From Ceratotherium simum simum (lineage: Eukaryota > Chordata > Mammalia > Perissodactyla > Rhinocerotidae): a DNA stretch of 64,000 nt. Shown piece by piece: positions 24,180-34,450 of this stretch (the stretch's first letter is position 1; each line of letters starts with the position of its first letter). Made by a program: the position numbers and the translations under genes. The notes under the pieces are model-generated. The model was not told where the DNA came from, did no database searches, and was given only the letters and a program-made list of their open reading frames with translations. The DNA lies in contig NW_004454160.1 in NCBI RefSeq assembly GCF_000283155.1, positions 2,293,502 through 2,357,501 of the forward strand. The letters run 5' to 3'.

Positions 24180-24405
24180 TGCAAGAGTGTCCTCCTCTGG
24201 GAAGCTCAGCCTTAGAACTTGCTCCACCAAAACCACACTTTTTACCTCTTGAATTCTCTACCTTTCATGCATATCTTACTTCCTGCTTCCATATTTCATA
24301 CTCTCTGAGCTCATTAAGGGACAGGTCTCATGACCTTTGAATCACACTTAATGCCTAGCATGATGTGTGGAGCATTAATAAACACTTGCTGAATGAGAAA
24401 GGAAG
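24180..24405 (+). mobile_element. L2 LINE 3' end
   Basis: Ends with ctcattaagggacaggtctc, cttaatgcctagcatgatg and cattaataaacacttgctga, the L2 terminal order. Confidence 0.65.
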
Positions 24406-24409
24406 TCAT

Positions 24410-24560
24410 CAACATTTACCAAGAAAAACGTGTTGAGCATTTAGGCACTGTGCAAAGACTGGGAGGATAACAATGAACCAGACAGCTGGGGTCCCTGCCT
24501 TCAGCCAGCTCACAGTCTAATGGGGAAGGAAGCCCAAGAACGCAGCAGGCAATTGCTGTA
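24410..24560 (+). repeat. Ancient interspersed repeat fragment
   Basis: gttgagcatttaggcactgt, ataacaatgaaccagacagc and gtccctgccttcagccagct match a common old mammalian repeat (MIR/L2-related). A similar piece lies at 50140-50235. Confidence 0.5.
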
Positions 24561-25329
24561 ACAAGGTGTGTACTTTGATGTGATGAAATGACTGTGGAAA
24601 AGAAGGAAAGTCATGCAGAAAGCCCTGCCAAGTCTCTTAGGATTCATTACTACATTTCCCTTTCTCCACTTAGAGCAAGAATGGGAACTTCAAACGTTTG
24701 CAAGAGTCAGGCAGGTAACAGGAATAAGACAGCAGAGGGGAGTGGGGGCTGTAGTGACCTGGAGAGTCCACCCTCTCCCTCCAGGGTGCAGGAGCCACTC
24801 AGCTCCAGCCGATCCCGGTCATGCAGGCCTGAAGGCGGGCCCACTGTCGCCACGTCTAATCTTTTCCTAGGAAGCAAGCAATTTGGATTTTTATGTGATA
24901 CCTCCAGATTTTTAAATGTTGAGGACTAATTTTTTATTTTGGTGGCTCAGCTCTGGCCTGAGAGCTACCAGTTTGCCGCCTCGGATTCGGGGATCCCAAA
25001 GAAGGGGTGCCCCTGAGGAGGAGCCTGTGCGTCATGCCTCCCCTGCTTTAACCCCAGAGCCCAGGCTATCATCTCTCCATCTCTCAGCCCCCACGCCTCT
25101 CTCCATCTCCCCTTCACACCCTATTCCATTAAGTGTCAGGGGCTCTCAATCAAAACTGGTTGGGAAAGAGTTGACACCTACAGCTCATGGGAAAATGGGT
25201 TAACCTTTGAGAAAAGTCGGAGGTACAGGGCCCCTGGGAGGTGGAGATGTGAGTGGGGTGGAAGAGACCAGTGGGGAACTCTCTTGAGTTTTGCATGATG
25301 GGCAATGTTTTCCTTTAAAAAGCATTAAC
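24561..25329. other. GC-richer non-repetitive interval, no supported gene
   Basis: Higher GC and more CpGs than neighbours (for example near 24800-24855 and 24975-25030), but not dense enough by eye to call a CpG island. Frames of 85-113 codons overlap each other and have no domain. Confidence 0.4.
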
Positions 25330-25720
25330 CAAGGTCAGATTAACAAGTCAACACTGAAACTGTATCCAAACAAGACTCCCTAATTGTGGGGAGAGAGCAG
25401 AGAAGGGGCCAGAGGAAAGAGTCCAGAGGACAAGACTGACTCCAAAGCCTTCCCCCCTCCGCCTGCTGGCAGGCTTGGGGCATATTTGATAAGGTGAAGG
25501 GAAATTGCAAAATTAGAACTGGCAACTTATACAGAGAGGCCCAGTGCAAGGCCGCGGGCCTGAGGCGGGCTGAGAAAGTTGAGGAATTGTGGGGGAAAGA
25601 GAACTTGGCAGCCCGGCTTCCTGTGGCTGTATCCAAGGCTAATTAGTTTGCAGTGTTCTGTGTGTGCCTGAATGGAAATGATCCCAGTACTGAGAGGCAC
25701 GGGGGTGAGGAAATTAAAAA
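25330..25720. promoter_or_regulatory. Possible conserved non-coding block
   Basis: Non-repetitive, with mixed GC-rich (aaggccgcgggcctgaggcg) and AT-rich homeodomain-like (ggctaattagtttgca) words close together. Low confidence; composition only. Confidence 0.2.
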
Positions 25721-26399
25721 CACATGCACCAAGAAAGAAAGGGGAAGGGATTGGTGGGAGAGGAAGGCGAGGGGGAAACCTGTCTTTTCGGCTACGTTTT
25801 CTTTTTTCAGGAGAGGGCTCTCATCATTCTGTTTCATGACCAGTAAATCACCACCACGGCCCTGTCTATCACATCTCCCATCTGCTGCAGAACTCATTAA
25901 ACATCAAAAGACAGCCTATCAGTTCTTCTTAGTTAGAAGTCTGACTTACTAGAGGTCTAACCAAGGAGGAGTTTGCATGTTTTTAATAATAGCTTAAGGA
26001 ACTTCTTAACACCCCATAAATTACTTAATGCAACAAACTCTTCCTGTAGTCCAGTCGGCATTTGAAAGTTGCTGAACCAACCCAGGCCTTCCCCCATGGC
26101 GATGGCTTTTTGGCGGTCACATTCCAGAAGACATAGAGTGTTAGTTACTGCTTCAAGTCACAATTTTGAGCCTGTTATTAAAAACAAGTTACCTTGCTGT
26201 GTATGTCCTCCCTGGAATGTGCAACTCAGAATTCCGTTGTTTTTGTATTTCTGACTCACCATCTAAGAAGGTAATCTAGCTGGCTTCCTATATGTATGTG
26301 CTGTGGAGTTAGGTTGTCAGGCACCTCAAGGAAACAGGAAATGGTTGAGTTGAGAGATGGATTAATAACTAGGGGCAATAAAACCAGGACCCTGCTCCC
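25721..26399. other. Non-repetitive interval
   Basis: No gene recognised. Confidence 0.4.
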
Positions 26400-26404
26400 A
26401 CCTT

Positions 26405-26560
26405 GAGGGTACATGCTCAACAGATATTTAAATCAATAAATATTTATTGAGTGCCTTACTCTAGGTTAGATATGAGACATACAAAAATGAATTCAGACAT
26501 TTGGCTCCCCTTAAAGAGTCCACGGTGTTACAGACACGTGTAAACATTTTGAGATTTAAA
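26405..26560 (+). repeat. Ancient MIR/L2-like repeat fragment
   Basis: aataaatatttattgagtgc then cttactctaggttagatatg is a typical old repeat end. It is followed by an A18 tract at 26558-26575. Confidence 0.45.
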
Positions 26561-26575
26561 AAAAAAAAAAAAAAA
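26558..26575. repeat. Poly-A tract (18 A)
   Basis: Uninterrupted homopolymer with no retrocopy recognised upstream. Confidence 0.9.
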
Positions 26576-26949
26576 TGGAAGGATGACATTTTCTCCACCA
26601 GCACCCTTTAGAAGTTTCTTGGGTGTTGGGTGCATTTTGCTGTCACTGTTTGATGCCACCTAACCCTCTACATGCCCAGCCCTGTGACAGACACAGCCTG
26701 AGTAAAGCCAGAGCATCTGCTCATGAGAAACTTCAAAAAGGTGAACTCTGAGAATCATGTCTTCTCTAAGAAAACACAGGTTCTAAACTCAGACCACACC
26801 TCCAGACTCCATTTTATTTTCTACCTACATGACAAGGACACAGAAAAAATTTCTAAGCACATGTCTAAGCATTATTTCCTCTACAGAACAGTCTATCTGG
26901 CATAAGGCTAATACTGAGACAAAAATAAGTAGGGATGAGTATCATGCTA

Positions 26950-27235
26950 TTAATTTATTGTTTATGGCATGCTTGCATTGTGCCAGGAACTGAGCCGTGC
27001 TGGCAAAGATTCTAAGAACACAATCCTTCACTTCAGTGAACTCCCCTGCCTCTACAGAGACAAAGCCCACCACAGTAAGAGAAATGACCAAAGTATGGAG
27101 AGGATTGTATGGTAACTGGAGAAGTTACTCAACTCACACATGACAGTGAGCAGGAAAGGCTTTCTTAGCAAAGATCACACATAAGCTGATTCCTAAAGAG
27201 CCATTCAGCGAGGGGTAGGGGATTGGAACATTTGG
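26950..27235 (+). repeat. Ancient interspersed repeat (L2-like)
   Basis: tgcattgtgccaggaactga, gcaggaaaggctttcttagc and ctgattcctaaagagccatt parallel the repeat at 11905-12190. Confidence 0.4.
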
Positions 27236-27419
27236 TCACCAACGGTGTGGTTGTTTGCAATTATCTGTTTCCCAAAGCCTCAGATGATTTCATTATCATT
27301 GTCTTTATCAGACAATTAATGAGCAATTAATATATGCAAGAAAACTGTGCTAGGTACCATAGATTCAAAGATGATCTCTATCCTTAAGTGACACACAATT
27401 TAGGAGTGATTAATGGGCG

Positions 27420-27466
27420 GATAGATAGATAGATAGATAGATAGATAGGTAGATAGATAGATAGAG
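27420..27466. repeat. (GATA)n tetranucleotide microsatellite
   Basis: About eleven GATA units with one ggta interruption. Probably length-polymorphic. Confidence 0.97.
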
Positions 27467-27514
27467 ACAGGTGATGGCAATACCTAATCTGTACTTTACT
27501 TTCATGTGACAGTA

Positions 27515-27620
27515 CCAGTTTTAAGGGGCTTCACACAGCACCTCATTTTACCCTCACTTTCTTGAAAGGGAGGTAGGAAACACATTACTTAATCCATTTT
27601 GAGAATGATGAGACTCACAT
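27515..27620 (-). mobile_element. MIR SINE fragment
   Basis: cacctcattttaccctcact, ggaggtaggaaacacattac and ccattttgagaatgatgaga follow reversed MIR order. Confidence 0.5.
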
Positions 27621-28055
27621 GCTAATGAATAGTGCCGACTATCAGTGCACAAGATTGATTACTTGAAGGACGAGAGAATGGGAGGGTAAATGTGGGTGAA
27701 GCGATGGAGAAACAGGCCAGGAGAGTGATGTTTCCAAGGGAAGCAGAAGAACTGGCCAAGCTGAGATGGGAAGAGAAAGCCATTGTTCTGAACACCTGGA
27801 CCATGTGCAGCTGTCAGTCTTGGGGCAAACTCTCACATCTGGCCTAGGCAGTACCTCCATGAAGGCCTGGAGCCTTGGGTGAGGGGCTAAGGACACACTA
27901 TTAACAGCCGCATTGAGAGACACAGAGATGGAAACACTGTAAAATATAAATGATCTGCAAGAGTCTGCCCTGGGCTTGCCCTTTACCATGTTTTGACAAT
28001 ATCAGTGTCAGCTTGGGGTGGGATCAGCATGGGCTCGGGGCCAGGACCTTCACTA
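27621..28055. other. Non-repetitive interval
   Basis: A 115-codon minus frame (27642-27989) has no domain. Nothing else seen. Confidence 0.4.
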
Positions 28056-28365
28056 CAATGACTTTTCCGCCATCCCTTCTCTCTGCCTCTAGATGGCACG
28101 TCCCACAAGGTTTAAGTCTAGACCCTGCGTAAGTGCCTCTTCCTCCAGCAAGCCTTCCTTGACTTCATAAGCTAGTTTAGAGGCCCATCTGAACTACCGT
28201 TGCACAGTCGCCACAGGGTATTAAAGCTCTCAGTGGCTCTGTCTCTCCCTAGACTGTGGGCCTCCTGAGGTCAAGGACCATGTTCTTATAGTCCCAGTAC
28301 TTTCTACAGTGACCAGCAAATAGTAGGTACTCAAAGTCTGTTGAATAACTAAATGAATGAATCAG
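28056..28365 (+). mobile_element. L2 LINE 3' end
   Basis: gcaagccttccttgacttca, agactgtgggcctcctgagg, caaggaccatgttcttatag and agtaggtactcaaagtctgt reproduce the L2 3' order, ending in gaataactaaatgaatgaat. Confidence 0.85.
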
Positions 28366-28527
28366 TTTGTGTACACAAGAAGAACATCCCCGGATCCTCC
28401 CAGACCATGATGTCTGTGCCTTCTACATAAGGCTTCTAGTTCTCGGAGTCTACAGAATACCTTTTTTAAAAAAAAAATTTTTTTTAAATCTAAATGCTCT
28501 TCTCTTCAGAAACAAGCTAGGTTCCAA

Positions 28528-28806
28528 AGCACTATTTGTTTGTTTGTTTATTTATTTATTTATTTTTTGTGAGGAAGATCAGCCCTGAGCTAACATCCAT
28601 GCTAATCCTCCTCTTTTTNNNNNNNNNNNNNNNNNNNNNNNNNNNNNNNNNNNNNNNNNNNNNNNNNNNNNNNNNNNNNNNNNNNNNNNNNNNNNNNNNN
28701 NNNNNNNNNNNNNNNNNNGCTCTGAGCTAACATCTATTGCCAACCCTCTTCCTTTTTTTTTTCCCCAAAGCCCCAGTAGATAGTTGCATGTCACAGCACT
28801 ATTTGT
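28528..28806 (-). mobile_element. ERE SINE insertion containing the assembly gap
   Basis: The 12-bp word agcactatttgt is identical at 28528-28539 and 28795-28806 and brackets the whole segment. Inside, the left end is a T-rich/(TTTA)n run then gaggaagatcagccctgagc (reversed ERE 3' end), then 100 N, then ctctgagctaacatctattg and a second T run with ccccaaagccccagtagata (the ERE variant also seen at 41778 and 46882). The element is 5'-truncated: the tRNA-like head is missing at the right TSD. It is composite or tandem. Frames translated across N are meaningless. Confidence 0.88.
28619..28718. other. Assembly gap (100 N)
   Basis: Exactly 100 N, probably a placeholder of unknown true size. It lies wholly inside the ERE insertion. 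Confidence 0.99.
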
Positions 28807-29214
28807 GATAGTCTTTTTGATGTGTCAAGTTGGCTAGACGATAGCCAAGTTATATGACTGGTTATTCAATCAAACACCAGTCCAGGTGTTGCTGTGAAGG
28901 TATTTTGTAAGTGTAATTAAAAGCCATAATTGGTGGACTTTAAGTAAGGGAGATTATTTTGGATAATCTGGGTGGGCCTGATTCAATCAGATGAAAGGTC
29001 CTAAAAGCAGAGCTGAGGATCCTCTGAAGAAGAAGAAATTCCGCCTGTGGATAGCAGCTTCAGCCTGGCAGCCTGCCCCTCCTGACAGCCTACCCTATGG
29101 ATTTTGGACTTACTTAGCCAGTCCCCACCATCATGTAAGCCAATTCCTTGCCATAAATCTCTTAATATATATGTCCCACTTGCTCTGCTCCTCTGATTGA
29201 ATCCTGACTGATAC
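28807..29214 (+). mobile_element. MLT2-like ERVL LTR
   Basis: Forward reading: gatgtgtcaagttggctaga, gtgttgctgtgaaggtattt, ggataatctgggtgggcctg, agccaattccttgccataaa and the end aatcctgactgatac. It belongs to the same subfamily as the reversed copy at 54288-54695 (both carry the gataat...cccatcc/gggtggg variant). Solo LTR, no internal genes. Confidence 0.75.
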
Positions 29215-29308
29215 GCTATAAATTCAAGATGTCTGAAAAGGCTTGAGCTCGCAGTTCCCAACGCACTTTCAGTAAATAAGAAGATGTCAGGCTCTAACAG
29301 CTTTAAAT

Positions 29309-29367
29309 CATTCTTGCTGATGCAAGAATGTATCAGCATTCTTTTTCTGCTTCTTGCTGATACATTC
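29309..29367. other. Overlapping inverted repeats
   Basis: First hairpin: cattcttgc (29309-29317) and gcaagaatg (29322-29330), perfect, 4-nt loop. Second: gaatgtatcag (29326-29336) and ctgatacattc (29357-29367), perfect 11-bp arms, 20-nt loop. They share gaatg, so the two foldings compete. The word ttcttgctgat occurs twice (29311-29321 and 29351-29361). No repeat family or small RNA recognised. Confidence 0.75.
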
Positions 29368-30475
29368 TATCGAGTATCTTTTCCTACTGGGTCCTGTTTG
29401 ATCTATGTTAAATCCATTGATCTAACGCATCTCCTCACTCATTTCTGCAGGTGTGGTGGGAAACAGAGCTCCCTAACAGTTAAGGTTAGATCAGACCGGG
29501 CTGCCTGGACACTTTGAAGTAGTACAGATTTGAACTGGCTTTAACGCTACAGAACTGTCCATGACTTAGTCCAGAAGTTGACGTAGCAGAACTTTTACCA
29601 TGCTTGTTCCAAGTTCTAGAAAAATATCCTCAGCCTTCTCCAGAATCAAAATTGACACTGTTTGGTTTTGGCTGGCTGGATGATAATAGAAGAAAGGAAA
29701 GCACTTGGATGGTTTGTGGTTAAGATAAAGCATGCACCAAATACTGTAATTCTCTAAATGCACACTATAAAGTTTTCCATTTCATCATCTCTGCATCTCT
29801 TGCTTATTATTGTCAATTGCGTAGGCACAACACTTTTCTCAGGCTTCATAATTCACTCTGCCCTTTGGGACTGTTTCTACTACCTAAAAATTAATTCCAT
29901 ATGTATGTGTAACCTTCCATTTATTTTCTCACCACCTTCTGTTTTTTAAAATTATCTCAACTTTCATTTTGTCATAATTATGCTCCTTTTCTCAGTAGTA
30001 ATTTTAATATCTTTTCTGCTTTTGCACTTCTAAGGTATGTAAAGTCAAAAATGTTCATAAAACATCTCAAAATCATGCACAAATGCAGCAACTATACTAA
30101 ATATTAAAGAATAAATGTTTGGCAGAGTCCTAAATGGCAGGGGATTGGCCAATAGTGCCATCTGTTGGTCTTGGGTAGAGTTGGATTCTGTGTGGCTTTG
30201 TTCTTATCTATGAAGCATTATTCGGGTGACAGTTCCTAGGACGGGGAACTTTGGTCGTGATTTCACATAACCTAGAAGTGCCTCGCTTTCTGTGAATGTT
30301 AAAACCTTTAACGGTAAGGGCCACTTTGGTCACCAAGTGATGAGAGCTGAGCCTTTTGGGAGGCCAGGGGAGCCCACATCTGGGAGATCTGGTGAGCCCC
30401 CCACTGCTTCCATACCTGGGCTGAGGCTATTTTCAAGTGACCTCGTGGCCACCAAGGTGAAGCCATGACCTAGAC
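29368..30475. other. Non-repetitive interval, no supported gene
   Basis: No gene or confident repeat recognised. AT-rich near 29880-30120. Confidence 0.45.
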
Positions 30476-30477
30476 CA

Positions 30478-30592
30478 GAGGTTCTCTACTCTGGCTGCAC
30501 ATCAGAACATCTGGGGTGAGGCACAGGCTTTGGTATTTTTTTAAAGTTCTCCTAGTTGACTTTGGTCTATAGTCAGGGCTGAAAATCACTCA
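30478..30592 (+). mobile_element. MER5A-like hAT DNA transposon fossil
   Basis: Starts cagaggttctctactctggc, then cacatcagaacatctggggt, and ends near agggctgaaaatcactc. Non-autonomous, old, without a transposase frame. Confidence 0.65.
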
Positions 30593-30714
30593 CCTAAAGG
30601 AATTAGAGAAAGACATGGAAGAGTTCACATTCCACACATGTGTCAAGGTCACCACCTTCCTCGCCCCACCATCTGCTCTTTTTAGCCACAGCACCACTTA
30701 CCAAAACTACTCCC

Positions 30715-30815
30715 AGGAGATATTAGAGACAAAGAGGTTTCATGATTTTCCCAAGATTAATCAACACGTTTGTGGCAGGCTCAGGTCTAACACTCGGCAT
30801 TCGAGGTCCTAAGCC
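30715..30815 (-). mobile_element. MIR SINE fragment
   Basis: Reversed MIR wording: gaggtttcatgattttccca and aggctcaggtctaacactcg. Confidence 0.5.
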
Positions 30816-30998
30816 ATAAGAGCTGATAATTGGAAACCATCAAGTCCCTGTGCCTCCCATGGTTTTTGAGATTTTAGTGTCAGTCCTTGGTGGCTCATTG
30901 CCTTGCCCCTGGCCAGGTCAGAAAGCAGCTATTCCTCCAAAGTAGAAGTGAGAAAAAGCTGATCCTGCCCCTCTGTGGAAAGCCCAACCCTAGAGCTT

Positions 30999-31935
30999 TG
31001 CTATGGTCTGAATTTTGTGTCTCCCCAAAATTCCCAACCCCCAAAGATAATGGTATTAAGAAGTAGGGCTTTTGGGAGGTGCTTAAGTCATGAGATAGAG
31101 CTCTCTTATAAAAGAGACCCCACAGAGATCCCCAGCCCCTTCTACCATGTGAGGACACAGCAGGAGGTTATAGGCTATGAACCAGGAACAGGGCTCTCAC
31201 CAGAAGCTGACCATGCTGGTGCCCTGATCTTGGACTTCCAGCCTCCAGAACTGTGAGAAACAAATTTTTGTTGTTCATAAGTGTTTCCTGTCAGTCTCAG
31301 CCTATTAATAGTGAGTTATTGGTTAGGAATGGTTGGGACAATCATCTGGGCCTATACTACTTGTGACAGCCCCCACAGACATTCCCCTGGAGCCAAAGTT
31401 GTGGCTGGACCAGCCCTTGTGGTTATTATTATGATTGCAAGATGCACCTCAGCAACAGCCATCAGGGAACTTTGAAAAAACAAGGTTCATTACTCACAAG
31501 TCCTGGAGGGTACAGGGCATACACGGGGCCACACAGCAAGTTTGCACGTAGAGAGAGAGAGTAAGAGCTTGGACCTGGGGTCTGCTTTATTGGCGTCAAG
31601 GAAGGGGTGTCCCGGGATTCACTCTTTATTGGTGAATTTAAAACATAAGACTGAGAATTGGAAAGTAGGAAAAGGTAAGTAGGGTCACTCAAGCAGGCAG
31701 TTATCTAAGCTACCCAGGGCTTTCTAAAAGGGGAGCTTCATGGGTGGGGGCAACCTAGCTTCTTTTCTAGGTGTGTTACTGATGGCTGTGTCACACAGCA
31801 GGCAATAAGTTTATTCTGGATGGTTGTCTTTGAAATGGATGCCTCAGCAACCAAAAGCTTCACGTCAGGCACTTACAGTACATAAGCTACCCAGTCTGTG
31901 GCATTTTGTTATAGCAGCTCGAACAGACTAAGACA
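30999..31935 (+). mobile_element. MLT1/MST-type MaLR LTR, split by a younger solo LTR
   Basis: The left part (30999-31281) begins tgctatggtctgaattttgt and runs through ataaaagagaccccacagag, taccatgtgaggacacagca, tgatcttggacttccagcct and gaactgtgagaaac. The right part (31887-31935) completes it: ctacccagtctgtggcattt, gttatagcagctcgaacaga, ctaagaca. The two halves are contiguous in the LTR, so 31282-31877 is a later insertion. Frames inside are not genes. Confidence 0.85.
31282..31877 (-). mobile_element. Solo retroviral LTR inside the MaLR LTR
   Basis: A 596-bp element with TG...CA ends (tgtttcctgtcag ... cacttaca). Flanks are gttcataag (31273-31281) and gtacataag (31878-31886); six bases (cataag) are identical. 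On the minus strand AATAAA signals lie at 31586-31591 and 31625-31630, which suggests minus orientation with two possible poly-A signals. No internal region, primer-binding site or viral gene remains, consistent with a solo LTR left by recombination. The ERV class is uncertain: a 6-bp duplication fits class II better, but the poly-A layout could fit class I. Confidence 0.75.
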
Positions 31936-32379
31936 GGCTTGTAAAGCTGTTGAGCTGGACTCTGATTCCAGACTCTCATTGCCCACCACAATCCCCTGCA
32001 GAAAGTAGTCGGTGGTCTGGCCTCTTGGACATGAGAGGAATGCAACGGCCTGAGTTTAGGGGCGCTGAGCCACCCCCACACTTGCACTCTTCTAGTAGCT
32101 GAAAAGGAAATCTTACAAATTTCAACTCAGGAAGGATGAGATGGTTTAATCAATAATCTGAATGTTAGACTATTTAAATGTGGGTTTTGTTGTTACCAAA
32201 TGCCAAGATACTTTAAAAAAAAAAAACGGACACAATGCTATACATGAATGCAGAGATAAAAACGTTTAAAATGAACACACCACTTATGTGAATACAAACA
32301 AAGCTCCCAAACTGCTGAAAAAACAGTAGGCAAATTATCCCCTTACAAGCCTATTAACATCTTACATGTAATTAACAAA
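31936..32379. other. Non-repetitive interval
   Basis: Contains an A-rich run near 32213-32226. No gene recognised. Confidence 0.4.
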
Positions 32380-32648
32380 CTCTCTGTGGCTCTCCAGTAT
32401 CTTGTTGCTGCCTCCATTGCCAGCTTTGTCACATCCCACAACTCCCCTCCCTTTACTCTTCTGCCCTCCCCAGTACCTTATGCTTTATATGCCCAACAAC
32501 CGATAGGTCCCCACAATAGGCCTCACTTTTCACACCTTTGCATTCGCAGGTACCATTGCCTCTTCTTTTACTGCACTTCCCCTCTTGCCCACCTGAAGAA
32601 TTCTAGTTATTCTTTCAAAACTCAGTGTGCTGTAAAATCCTCCCTAAA
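32380..32648 (+). mobile_element. L2 LINE fragment
   Basis: cacacctttgcattcgcagg, attctagttattctttcaaa and ctcagtgtgctgtaaaatcc follow L2 order. Confidence 0.6.
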
Positions 32649-33096
32649 TAGGCAATGGACGTGAACGAACATTACGCAAATACAAAATGTGAAATAAAGA
32701 TATAAATATGTTCACAGTCATTTGTAATTTAGGAAAATCAAACAATGAAATATGATTCATCCTAAAAATAGCAGAGTTTAAAAATGATAAAGATATGGTA
32801 CAATAGACATCCTCATTTTCTGGTGAGGTTTTAAAAAAGAAAATTGGAAATAAATGTCAAAAGCCTTAAGAATATTATTTACCCAGTAATTCCATTTCTG
32901 GGAATCAACTCTAAGAAAATAATTGGAAATTCAGAAAAAAGTTTTTAATTACCAGGTTTTTTACATACCTAATAATAATAGTTCAATATTAAACAATCTA
33001 AATACTAAATATTAGGAGAATGGTTAAGCAAAGTATATCATTAAGATAAAATATTATACAGCTATTAGAAATAAAGTTTATGAAGGTTATAAGCAA

Positions 33097-33890
33097 TGTA
33101 TATTAGTTGGGATGATTTTAGTTTCAATTCAGAAAACCAAACACCAATAGCCTTAAGCAATAGTGAATTTACGAGCTCATGAAATGGAAAAATCCAGAAG
33201 TAATGCTGGACTTCAGGCATAGTTTGATCCAGAGGTTTCATCTGGGCTCTGTCCACGTTACTCTTCATTTCTCTCACGTTCATCTTCTCCATGTGTGGCT
33301 TCTTCCTCAGGTTGTCTTCCCTTGTAGCCAAACTGGCTGCAATATTTCGAAGCCTCAAATCTGCAAACCATTATGATTCAGAGGAAGAGAAACTTTCTTT
33401 CACCAGTATTCTAAGCAAAATCCCTGAAATTCATTCTGTGTAGACCAGCTAAAGCCACATACCCACCCTTGAGCCAATCCTTGGGCCAGCAGCTGTAATA
33501 TACTAGTTGGTTTAGTCTAACACAGAGGTTAGCAACTTTTTTTTCTGTAAGGGGAGAGAGAGTAAATATTTCAGGCTTTGTGGGCCATATGATCTCTGTT
33601 GCAACTAGTCAACTCTGCTGTTGTAGCACAAAAGCAGACATAGACAATGTGTAAATGAAAGGGCATGGCTGTTTCAATAGAATTTTATTTACAAAAATAG
33701 GCTGAGGGCCAGATTTGGACTATGGATTGTAGTTTGCTGAACCCTGGTCTAAAACATGTAAATTTTACCCCAGAAATGAGAAGTGAAGTCAGCTCCATGA
33801 AACCACATAGAACCTAAAATGGAAATAGAGACCACTGGAAAAAGGAATGCGGAAATGGGGGCCAGGGAGACAGCCAATAAATATATAGTA
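33097..33890 (+). mobile_element. Medium-reiterated repeat, split by a hAT element
   Basis: Wording ttcaattcagaaaaccaaac, gtttgatccagaggtttcat, catgtgtggcttcttcctca and cttgagccaatccttgggcc is in the order of a common placental medium-reiterated repeat. It resumes after the hAT insert with aatgcggaaatgggggccag. Family not asserted. Confidence 0.5.
33523..33746 (+). mobile_element. Non-autonomous hAT DNA transposon, complete
   Basis: Terminal inverted repeats: cagaggttagcaact at the left and agtttgctgaaccctg at the right. Internal wording atatttcaggctttgtgggc, caactctgctgttgtagcac and gaattttatttacaaaaata fits a common hAT-type MER family. The 8-bp TSD gtctaaca (33515-33522) / gtctaaaa (33747-33754) has one mismatch, as expected for hAT. 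No transposase. Confidence 0.88.
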
Positions 33891-33949
33891 TACAGGGGAA
33901 ATGTCTGTCAATTTTTCCCAAATTGTGTTTCAAATTCTTCAAATTATTT

Positions 33950-34450
33950 TTGGCAATTTTTTTTATTGTGGTAAAATATGCATAATAAAATTGTAACCAT
34001 TTTTAAGTATACAATTCAGTGGCATTAAGTATATCACAATGTTGTGCAGCCATCACCACAGTCTATTTCCAGAACTTTTTTTTATCATCCCAAACAGGAG
34101 CTTTGTAACCATTAAACAGTAATTCTCCATTCCCAATCCCCACCCCCAACCCCTGGTAACATCTTTTATAATTATGTCCCTATGAATTTACCTAGTCTAG
34201 GTACCTCATAAAAATGGAATCATATAACATTTTTCCTTTTGTGTCTGGCTTATTTCACTTAACATAATGTTTTCAATGTCTTTCCATATTGTAGCATGTA
34301 TCAGAATTTCATTCCTTTTTATGGCTGAATAATACTCCATTGTTTATCCACCATTTTGTTTCTCCATTCATCTGTTGATGGGCATTTGGATTGTTTCTAA
34401 TTTTGGGCTATTGTGATCAATGCTGCTATGAACATTCGTGTAAAATTCTT
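33950..34450 (-). mobile_element. L1 LINE 3' fragment
   Basis: Antisense L1 text: attgtggtaaaatatgcata, gcagccatcaccacagtcta, ttatggctgaataatactcc, tctgttgatgggcatttgga, caatgctgctatgaacattc. Confidence 0.9.

Noticed and set aside
24750..25050. CpG island / promoter
   Set aside because: GC and CpG are raised but sparse by eye and no exon or transcript start follows; kept only as a GC-richer interval.
26558..26575. Retrocopied gene tail
   Set aside because: An A18 run follows old repeat sequence; no cDNA-like body or target-site duplication found.
27420..27466. CRISPR-like or binding-site array
   Set aside because: Contiguous tetranucleotide microsatellite with no spacers, in a mammalian genome.
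28536..28794. Frames read through the N run
   Set aside because: Translations of undetermined bases; they have no content.
31282..31877. Complete endogenous retrovirus
   Set aside because: Only a single LTR is present; no internal region or viral gene text between LTRs.
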